This document shows positions 1 through 5,659 of a stretch of 11,707 nucleotides of DNA, piece by piece. The notes under the pieces were generated by a model. The model was not told the DNA's origin and did not search any database. It saw nothing but the letters and a program-made list of their open reading frames with translations. The DNA lies in contig CAYZKG010000087.1 of the NCBI GenBank assembly GCA_964478915.1, forward strand, positions 1 to 11,707, in the 5' to 3' direction. Origin of the DNA: CAYJUM01 sp964478915 (lineage in GTDB: Bacteria; Nitrospirota; Nitrospiria; Nitrospirales; Nitrospiraceae). Position 1 is the first letter of the stretch. Every line of letters begins with the position of its first letter. Made by a program: the position numbers and the translations under genes.

Positions 1-23
1 CCATACTTCATCAGCTCACTCAT
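1..23 (-). CDS. Start of an unidentified leftward gene (5' end only)
   Basis: Seven complete codons beginning with ATG at 23-21 read MSELMKY before the window ends. An AAGGGA stretch about six bases upstream is a fair Shine-Dalgarno site, and a terminator-like hairpin separates this start from the gene upstream, so it may belong to a new transcript. Too little is present to name a product. Confidence 0.35.
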
Positions 24-194
24 CCCCTGTCCCTTTCTCTTTTTGGCAGGAAGTGGCTTAAAAAAGGAATTCTGGAAGGCTTCCGCCGGGTACCCATTGC
101 TAGGCTTCGTGCAATGGGTGATGAGTCCGGAAGGGTCGCTCTGAGAGGCGCTGGAGCGAGCGGCCCTGTCACACCGGCCTCCTGAATCATCGCA
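24..194. other. Intergenic spacer behind the RNase Z-type gene
   Basis: This 171-base spacer lies between the RNase Z-type stop and the next leftward start. It holds a nested inverted repeat followed by a T-run on the minus strand (listed separately). A short open frame across it is TTG-initiated, overlaps the preceding gene and codes through the hairpin, so I do not regard it as a gene. Confidence 0.5.
60..133 (-). terminator. Candidate intrinsic terminator after the RNase Z-type gene
   Basis: Seen directly: ACCCATTGC at 92-100 pairs perfectly with GCAATGGGT at 111-119 around a 10-base loop. Outside it CTTCCG (80-85) can pair with CGGAAG (128-133). Read on the minus strand, six T residues (65-60) follow the outer stem after a spacer of about 14 bases. 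The T-run is further from the stem than in a textbook rho-independent terminator, so processing or weak termination is also possible. Confidence 0.45.
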
Positions 195-1226
195 TCATCC
201 TGTTTCAAACGCTTCCCGCGCTTCCTGCCGGATCACTTCCCCTTGGCCAGTGTACCGTGGCGAGAAATGAAACACCACCAGCTCGCGGACCTTGGCCTTT
301 CTGGCCAGCAGCCCCGCCTGGCGCGCCGTCAGGTGGTAGCGTTCTCTGGCCTTCTCCGCGTCGCGCTCAAGGTAGGGGGCCTCACAGTAAAATACGTCCG
401 CGCCGCTCGCCAGCGCCACGATTTTGGCCTCGTTCTCTTCGTCGTATCGGGCGTCCACCACATACACCAGGCGTTGTCCCCGCGTGATGGTGACGAAGCG
501 CTCCCGGACTTCCCCGAGTCGGAATTCCCGCTCTTCTTTGCGGTGCTCGAAATACAAGGTGGCCGTGAACCGGAAGTCGTCCGGCCGTCCTTCCCAGATG
601 TGCCGCTTCAGCTCTTTCAACCAGGAGCCGACCGGCAGTCCCGCGGCGTGCAGACGCTCGCGGTTGACATTGATGTGGAACTGTTCCTGCAGGGCGTACC
701 CGAAGGACGGAATACGATGGTTTAAAGCCACGGCCTGGACCCGGAACATGGGATCTTCCTGCACCGTGAACAAGCTGCCGTCCCGCTCCGGCGCAGGCAG
801 CACGCGGATCGCGCTGCGCTCGAACTGCGTGCTGGCGTGAAACGTGGCCAGCCGAATCTCCTCGGGATAAAATTCCCGGACTTCGAGGACGAGCGGATAG
901 CCGTCTACGAGGTTCCAGGTGTAGCCTTGCAACTTGCCGGTCACATTCGCGATCAGCCCAGGCGGTCCATGGAGCCTCAGGGTCTTGCCGCGGCCCAGGG
1001 CGACCCGCAGAATGCGGTCGAAGCCGATGAAATGATCCATGTGGGTGTGGGAGACGAAGATCTCACTGGCTTTCAGCAGGCGCGTCGGGCTCAACGGTTC
1101 GTTGTGGCCGGCATCGAAGAGCAGGGCCCTTCTGGCCCATCTGATCTCCACGTACAGGCCTGGATCACCGAAGGCATCGTTGACCAGATAGCTGGAAAAG
1201 GAAGGCGTCACGGGGAATTGGGCCAT
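195..1226 (-). CDS. RNase Z-type metallo-beta-lactamase-fold hydrolase
   Basis: A 343-residue protein of the tRNase Z / elaC branch of metallo-beta-lactamase nucleases, which classically remove the 3' trailer of precursor tRNA in the cytoplasm. Seen: HTHMDH at residues 60-65 (zinc motif II), NHRIPSFGY from residue 169, GLPVG around 196-200 resembling the flexible-arm GP motif, VVDARY with Asp258, HLTARQAG from 298, and FHFSPRY with His320. These cover the expected zinc ligands. The usual GDT around the bridging Asp is replaced by VDARY, and the protein is a little longer than a typical bacterial RNase Z (about 310), so a related phosphodiesterase or arylsulfatase-like activity is possible. 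I chose ATG at 1226; a TTG 13 codons upstream is also open but would add a non-conserved stretch running into the octamer repeats. Neither start has a clear Shine-Dalgarno site. Confidence 0.85.
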   Translation of the reverse strand: MAQFPVTPSFSSYLVNDAFGDPGLYVEIRWARRALLFDAGHNEPLSPTRLLKASEIFVSHTHMDHFIGFDRILRVALGRGKTLRLHGPPGLIANVTGKLQGYTWNLVDGYPLVLEVREFYPEEIRLATFHASTQFERSAIRVLPAPERDGSLFTVQEDPMFRVQAVALNHRIPSFGYALQEQFHINVNRERLHAAGLPVGSWLKELKRHIWEGRPDDFRFTATLYFEHRKEEREFRLGEVRERFVTITRGQRLVYVVDARYDEENEAKIVALASGADVFYCEAPYLERDAEKARERYHLTARQAGLLARKAKVRELVVFHFSPRYTGQGEVIRQEAREAFETG

Positions 1227-1263
1227 TGACTCATTGACGAGTGAGCGATTACAACGCCGATCC

Positions 1264-1303
1264 AATTCGATGATTCAATCACCAAATGACTCAATGAATC
1301 AAT
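1264..1303. repeat. Five tandem degenerate 8-bp repeats
   Basis: On the minus strand this reads as five adjacent octamers: ATTGATTC, ATTGAGTC, ATTTGGTG, ATTGAATC, ATCGAATT, with consensus close to ATTGADTC. Related copies recur out of phase nearer the RNase Z-type start (GACTCATT on the plus strand at 1228-1235). The array fills about half of the spacer between the CPBP stop and the RNase Z ATG and is clearly A/T-richer than its flanks. Function unknown: simple-sequence expansion, a regulator site array or an mRNA leader element. Confidence 0.6.
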
Positions 1304-1305
1304 TC

Positions 1306-1866
1306 TTATGAGAGGACTATCTTCAGAATCGTATAGACAATCATCACTTCGACGGCATGCGCCACGATCGTCGCATACAGGTTTTTGAGGCGGACCCACA
1401 ACGTTCCCCACACGAGACCATCCCAGATGGCGATCCAGTGCAGGTGCTTGAACGTGGCCACCATGAACGGGTCGAACGAAAACACCAGAGAGACGAGGCC
1501 GATCGCCACTCCCCGTGAGACGATCCGGCCGGCCGCCCCAACGCCTGATTTCTCGGAGAGAGCGCACAGGCGTCCCAACAGGAACCCGCGGAAATTCAGC
1601 TCGATGGCGACGGCGATGGCCACGATGGCCCACGGCAACATGACGGCGACAGGAAGGCGGGCATGCGGGGTCTGTCGCAGAAACTGGATGTCGCTGCCTA
1701 GAAGCGGCACGACTCCCAGGATGACCGCCGCGTTTGCGAGCCCCAGGACGATCCCCGCAGGGGTTCCCCAGCGCAGGCCTACGGGCAGTTGCGAGAGCGT
1801 CAAGCCCAGGCGCTCGCCGGGATGGGTGTTGCGCCGAAGCCAGATGGCCAGCCCGAGGTACCCCAC
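1306..1866 (-). CDS. CPBP (CAAX protease-like) integral membrane protein, 5' end probably frameshifted
   Basis: A hydrophobic multi-pass protein; the 186 residues from the GTG at 1866 contain about five membrane segments. It resembles the CPBP/Abi family of intramembrane metalloproteases. Seen: motif 1 as IELNFRG (E89, R93), an FxxxH match FKHLH (F139, H143), and motif 3 as HAVEV (H170). In active relatives motif 1 is EExxxR and motif 3 is HxxxN; here the first Glu is Ile and the final Asn is Val, so catalysis is doubtful. The same frame stays open upstream of 1866 and encodes another hydrophobic helix, but it has no ATG, GTG or TTG start. The real protein is therefore longer than this entry, probably 225-243 residues. 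It lies just downstream of tolC on the same strand and probably shares its transcript. Confidence 0.7.
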   Translation of the reverse strand: MGYLGLAIWLRRNTHPGERLGLTLSQLPVGLRWGTPAGIVLGLANAAVILGVVPLLGSDIQFLRQTPHARLPVAVMLPWAIVAIAVAIELNFRGFLLGRLCALSEKSGVGAAGRIVSRGVAIGLVSLVFSFDPFMVATFKHLHWIAIWDGLVWGTLWVRLKNLYATIVAHAVEVMIVYTILKIVLS

Positions 1867-2036
1867 GGCCTGGGGCAGGAAGAGCAGAGCCGTTCTGGCT
1901 TGGAGGGAGGGAGGAAGAACATAGTAGAGGAGCGTGGCAACCGGGAACGCAAGCGCGAGCCCGGCCCCCCGTTCCGGCTCACGGGTCCTGTCCGGGCCGA
2001 TCTCTGCAACGCTAGGGCTGATGGGGTCCCTCGCAT
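1867..2036 (-). other. Missing N-terminus of the CPBP gene, split by a likely 1-base frameshift
   Basis: In the CPBP frame, upstream of the GTG at 1866, the sequence encodes GLALAFPVATLLYYVL and then a second helix, typical membrane-protein sequence. A neighbouring frame has good starts: ATG at 2036 (12 bases after the tolC stop) and GTG at 1982, which begins V/M-S-R-N-G-G. The two frames meet at a run of six G on the minus strand (1965-1970). One extra G there would give a continuous protein starting MSRNGGAGLALAF. Either the assembly lost one base in the homopolymer or the gene is truly disrupted; a rare non-canonical start is the third option. Confidence 0.5.
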
Positions 2037-2048
2037 CGGCGAGCCGAC

Positions 2049-3605
2049 CTATTGCAGTTCGATGTGATACTGCTCCAGCGTGGTGCCCTTGTTCCGGGCG
2101 AGGTTCGACAAGGATTTGTTGTAGTCCACCATCGCGCGCAGTTCGTTGCCCCGGGCGATCGCCAAATCACGCTGGAAATCCAGCACGAACCGCGTGGTGC
2201 TCAGGCCGACGCTCAAGCGCTCTTGTTCGGCCTGTAATTGTTTCTCCGAGAGAAGCCGTGCCGAGCGGGTCGTCTCGATCCGCTTGAAGTCCGTCCTTAC
2301 CCGGCGCACCGCCTCCCGCATGCTGACGATGATCTGCTGCCGGACGCTCTGCAACGTGGCCTGGGCGTTGCGCGCTTCCAATTGGCGCTTGTTGTACTGG
2401 CTCACGGCCGCCCGGTTTCCCAGGGGATAGCTCAGAACCAGCCCGGCTCCATAGTTATAGAAATCTCCTCCGAAGTTTCGCTTGAGCACGTCGCCAACGC
2501 CCTCGCCCAGGCCCGCCAGGCCCGATGTTCCCTGAAAGGCGAGGTTAGGAAGGAGCTGGTTCTTGGCAAACTTGGTGTTGAGCTCGCTGGTCTCGATGTT
2601 CTTGCTCGCCTGCAGGATTTCAGGTCGCCTCTCGATGGCGGCATCGATTGCCTCATCGAGGCTGATGGGCTCAAGCGTTTTTGCCAACTGGTCCACCGGC
2701 AGCAACCGGACATCCTGACGCAGCTCTTGCTCGGACGGGGTCAGCAGACGCCGGAACTGATCCTCCTGATCCTGGATGGCTTTCTCGGCCACCAGGATCT
2801 GTTCGACCCTGGACGCCACGGCGGCCTCGGCCTGCAACACATCCACCACGGACATGACGCCGGCCTTGGCCTTGGCCCGGTTGGTGGCCAGAAGCTCCTC
2901 GGCGGCTTTCAGCGCAGCCTGCGCCACTTTGTAATTTTCATTTGCGAAGACCAATTCCCAATAGGCTTGCTCCACGGTGGAGATAACGGTCAGCACCCGA
3001 TCCAGAAAGACATCGCTTTCAACCTTGGCATTGTTCTGCGCAATGCGAATAAAGGTCCGGTTTACCTCCGTCCCGAAGTTCCGCAGGAGAGGCTGGGTGA
3101 ACGTGAGGGCCAATCCGGACTGATATCCGGGGTTGAACAGGAAGCCTTGCGCGCCTGCCACAAAGGTGCGCGACGGACTGAAGTTCAGGTCATAGTTTCC
3201 ACCTGTAAGAAGATTTTGAGTCATGTCGGCCGTGATTTGGAACTGATTCTGGTCAAACCCTTCAATCCGTCTGAGAGCTTCGCCAGAAAGCCCGAAGACC
3301 GGTCGATTCAATGGTGAGATACTTCGGTTGTATTGCCCGTTCAAACTGAGCAATGGGTCGAACTTGGCCTGCTCGGCAATGATATCGGACAGTCGGGCAT
3401 CCCGGCTCTGGCGGGCAATCGTGATATCCAGGTTATGCTCGAGCGCCCGGAGCACGGCATCCGCCAGCGAGATGGGTTGCCGGCGCTCTGTTGACGGGCC
3501 GGCTGTCGGCTCGACGCCCCATGCCGGCGCAAGCAACAGGACCGAGAGACCGGCCAATCCTCCGATCAGCAACAACGGGCGGCAGACATGAGCAAACGTC
3601 TTCAT
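2049..3605 (-). CDS. TolC-family outer-membrane efflux/secretion channel
   Basis: A 518-residue outer-membrane factor, the trimeric exit duct that pairs with an inner-membrane pump (RND, ABC or MFS) and a periplasmic adaptor. Seen: a signal peptide over residues 1-30 (hydrophobic core LLLIGGLAGLSVLLLAPAWG), then two OEP-type repeats, roughly 44-290 and 314-510, each beginning with ISLADAVLRAL or ISLDEAIDAAI and rich in long amphipathic helices. FTQPLLR (169-175) and SYPLGNR (392-398) mark the strand-helix transitions typical of the family. There is no lipobox Cys after the signal peptide. The length is slightly above E. coli TolC. ATG at 3605 is supported by AAGGGG about eight bases upstream. 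No pump or adaptor gene lies in this window, so the substrate cannot be told. Confidence 0.92.
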   Translation of the reverse strand: MKTFAHVCRPLLLIGGLAGLSVLLLAPAWGVEPTAGPSTERRQPISLADAVLRALEHNLDITIARQSRDARLSDIIAEQAKFDPLLSLNGQYNRSISPLNRPVFGLSGEALRRIEGFDQNQFQITADMTQNLLTGGNYDLNFSPSRTFVAGAQGFLFNPGYQSGLALTFTQPLLRNFGTEVNRTFIRIAQNNAKVESDVFLDRVLTVISTVEQAYWELVFANENYKVAQAALKAAEELLATNRAKAKAGVMSVVDVLQAEAAVASRVEQILVAEKAIQDQEDQFRRLLTPSEQELRQDVRLLPVDQLAKTLEPISLDEAIDAAIERRPEILQASKNIETSELNTKFAKNQLLPNLAFQGTSGLAGLGEGVGDVLKRNFGGDFYNYGAGLVLSYPLGNRAAVSQYNKRQLEARNAQATLQSVRQQIIVSMREAVRRVRTDFKRIETTRSARLLSEKQLQAEQERLSVGLSTTRFVLDFQRDLAIARGNELRAMVDYNKSLSNLARNKGTTLEQYHIELQ

Positions 3606-3616
3606 AGGGTTACCCC

Positions 3617-3646
3617 TTGCTATGTGTGATGCGTTAGGTCCATAAT
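3617..3646 (+). promoter_or_regulatory. Candidate sigma-70 promoter for the small exported protein
   Basis: TTGCTA (3617-3622) and CATAAT (3641-3646) are separated by 18 bases and match 4/6 and 5/6 of the sigma-70 consensus. The predicted start, near 3653, would leave a leader of about 44 bases. The -10 overlaps that of the opposing candidate promoter. Motif match only. Confidence 0.35.
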
Positions 3647-3675
3647 CATAAACTAACAGGTGGGTTCGCTGTCAT
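3645..3675 (-). promoter_or_regulatory. Candidate sigma-70 promoter for tolC
   Basis: On the minus strand ATGACA (3675-3670) and TATGAT (3650-3645) each match 5/6 of the consensus, with a long 19-base spacer. Transcription would start near 3638, about 33 bases before the tolC ATG. It faces and overlaps the rightward candidate promoter, so the two could interfere. Confidence 0.35.
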
Positions 3676-3696
3676 CAATTATCTGCTGAGGTGTTC

Positions 3697-4116
3697 ATGC
3701 TCAGGCGAGTGGGGCTTCTCACAGGGATACTGATCGCTCTATCGTCCCCGGCCTGGGGCCAAGCTGTGTCCGGCGTCCGTGGGATCAATGGCGGCGTGGC
3801 CGCGCTGCATAACCTTACCGGCCCGACGGGCAGCCTCTACATTGATGCTCAAGGCACGCAGGGCTATTTGTACAGCGCAGGAACGTTTCAATCCTACAAC
3901 TTTCAGGCGTCCAATGTCCCGGTCTGGAGTGGCAGCATGATGACGCTCGGTCCCCAGTTGTCCGTAGGCCTCATTTCGGGAGCGAACCAGGCAGCTTTCA
4001 ATCCTCGCACAGGAACTATCCAACTGTTCTCCTCGCCTACCATCTTACCGCCTCCGCCTCGGGAACTCCCGCCTCTTCCACCGATCGGATCATCTCTCCT
4101 CGAAGAGATCCCGTAG
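3697..4116 (+). CDS. Small exported protein with proline-rich C-terminus, function unknown
   Basis: I do not recognise the family. From the ATG at 3697 (GAGG five bases upstream; an in-frame GTG lies two codons earlier) the protein has 139 residues. Residues 1-21 form a signal peptide ending SSPAWG, with likely cleavage before QAVSG. The mature part is rich in Gly, Ser, Asn, Gln and small hydrophobics with no Cys, and reads like short beta-strands (GSLYIDAQGTQGYLYSAG, SYNFQAS). The last 25 residues contain PPPPRELPPLPPIG and end LLEEIP. A periplasmic, surface-exposed or outer-membrane-associated product is likely. It is divergent from tolC across an 85-90 base spacer, so shared control is possible, but nothing shows it is a channel partner. 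Confidence 0.65.
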   Translation: MLRRVGLLTGILIALSSPAWGQAVSGVRGINGGVAALHNLTGPTGSLYIDAQGTQGYLYSAGTFQSYNFQASNVPVWSGSMMTLGPQLSVGLISGANQAAFNPRTGTIQLFSSPTILPPPPRELPPLPPIGSSLLEEIP

Positions 4117-4153
4117 CCTCCTCTATCGTCCCTGGTCCTTTGCCCCCGCATAC

Positions 4154-5659
4154 TCACGGTCCACGTGCCAACTGCCACGTCACCGCGAGCGCATAACGAG
4201 CGACGGTCTCCAGGATGGCAGCTTGAACCTTCTCGGCCGTGTCGGTCGGTTGGTGGAAGTCGGGATGACTGCCGCCGCTGACGATCGTGATCGTCGGCAC
4301 GCCTGCTTCCTTGAAGGGGACGTGGTCACCGCCCGGAAAGAACCCGAACAGGTCCAACCGATCGGAGACTTGCGCCGCTTGGCCGGCTTCCAGGGCAACA
4401 GTCTTGGTGAGGGATGTGATCCCCACGGTGAGCCGACCGCTTCCGACACCGGCATGATCCAGGTTGACCATCCCGAGCGTGGTGCCCAAGGAACGCAGCG
4501 GGCGACCGACATAGAGCTTCGATCCCTGCAGTCCCTGTTCCTCGCCGCTGAATGACACAAACAGGATGCTTCGGGTGGGCGGCCCAGCCTCCCCCAGGGC
4601 CCGGGCGAGCTCCAACAGAACTGCCGTTCCTGAAGCATTATCGTCAGCCCCCGGGAAAAGCAGTCCGGCCTGGCGGCCAAAATGATCCCGGTGCGCACCG
4701 ACCACGACCGTCTCGGAAACGGATGGCTCACGACCCGGTAGCAAGCCTGCAACGTTGACGAGCGTCCCTGGCGTCTGTGCGCTGTCCCAGGTCAGGCGCA
4801 CCACGGTGCCGGTGGGACCGGACCGAGGGCTGAGTGTGGAATTCAACTGATCCTGGATGGTCCGGAGGGATTGGCCCCGTGGGGTCAAATACGGAGCGAG
4901 GATTCGTTCGGCCAGCGCCGTGCTGATCCAGCACCCTGGGAGCGGGCGCTCATCTTCGAGTCCGCTGTACGATGCCTGGGGCCCGAGGCCCGTCCCACGA
5001 CGCGTTTCATAGGAGCTCAAGACCGGCCCGGTGACGGCCAAGTAGGCGACCGCACCTTTCTCCTGGGCGATCCGCTGCTTTTCACTCTGTGGCGTCGGAG
5101 TGGGGTATCGCTCCGGCTTTCCCCTCAGAAACAAGATGATTCGGTTCCGGACATCGATGCCCTGGTATTCATCGAAGCCCCGCGCGGGATCGGAGATACC
5201 ATAGCCGACGAAGACGACAGGGGCGGTCACATTCGCCGACGGCGAGTCCAGGATCGGCACATAATCCGGACCAGCGCGAGGGACGATGACCTCCGAGCCT
5301 GACGAAACCTCCATCGTGGGGGTCCCGAGCCGCGTCACGATGACGAGCGTGGTCAGAGCCCAGGGTGGGGAATGCGGAATCAGTGCCTCGGTGCCGGCCG
5401 GTCGAAGGCCGAGGGATCGGAACCGCTCGGCGACGACCAGAGCCGAATGGAGATCGTCCGCAGTGCCGGCTTGGCGGCCGTTGTACTCCGGGCTGCTCAG
5501 CAGCGTGACGTCCGCCAGCATGCGGGAACCCGAGATGCTGGCCAGCGCACGAGCCAGGCGTTCGTAATCAGGAGGCGCGTCGGGACGGCCGGGGAGTGGG
5601 ACACAAACGACGAGGAGGGTGAGAGCAGACAAAAGGAGGACACGGTCATACTTCTCCAT
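4154..5659 (-). CDS. Exported M28-family zinc metallopeptidase with PA-like insert
   Basis: A 501-residue protein of the M28 (aminopeptidase/glutamate carboxypeptidase-like) family, co-catalytic di-zinc exopeptidases usually acting outside the cytoplasm. Numbering from ATG 5659: a signal peptide or anchor at 1-24 (hydrophobic LLLSALTLLVVCVPLP; the Cys lacks a proper lipobox), a PA-like region about 130-245 containing VFVGYGI, then the catalytic domain. Metal and catalytic residues visible are H323 in GAHRDHFG, D339 in GADDNASG, E373/E374 in SGEEQG, D401 in NLDHAG and H469 in HPDFHQPTD, so the site looks intact. The frame is open 37 codons further up inside the cyclase gene, but ATG 5659 directly precedes the signal peptide. 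It overlaps the cyclase stop by 14 bases, indicating translational coupling. Confidence 0.88.
   Translation of the reverse strand: MEKYDRVLLLSALTLLVVCVPLPGRPDAPPDYERLARALASISGSRMLADVTLLSSPEYNGRQAGTADDLHSALVVAERFRSLGLRPAGTEALIPHSPPWALTTLVIVTRLGTPTMEVSSGSEVIVPRAGPDYVPILDSPSANVTAPVVFVGYGISDPARGFDEYQGIDVRNRIILFLRGKPERYPTPTPQSEKQRIAQEKGAVAYLAVTGPVLSSYETRRGTGLGPQASYSGLEDERPLPGCWISTALAERILAPYLTPRGQSLRTIQDQLNSTLSPRSGPTGTVVRLTWDSAQTPGTLVNVAGLLPGREPSVSETVVVGAHRDHFGRQAGLLFPGADDNASGTAVLLELARALGEAGPPTRSILFVSFSGEEQGLQGSKLYVGRPLRSLGTTLGMVNLDHAGVGSGRLTVGITSLTKTVALEAGQAAQVSDRLDLFGFFPGGDHVPFKEAGVPTITIVSGGSHPDFHQPTDTAEKVQAAILETVARYALAVTWQLARGP

Noticed and set aside
20..208. Small leftward open frame between the RNase Z-type gene and the window edge
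   Set aside because: TTG-initiated, overlaps the RNase Z stop, codes through the inverted repeat and has Arg/Pro-rich low-information sequence.
1228..1303. CRISPR array reading of the repeated octamers
   Set aside because: Units are only 8 bp, contiguous and without spacers, and no cas gene is present.
2238..3317. Long open frame of 359 codons on the plus strand
   Set aside because: It lies wholly antisense to tolC, whose protein has a signal peptide and both OEP repeats; the antisense product resembles no family and reflects GC-rich codon bias.
4092..4109. Perfect 6-bp hairpin ATCTCT/AGAGAT near the end of the small exported gene as a terminator
   Set aside because: Short, inside the coding sequence and not followed by a T-run.
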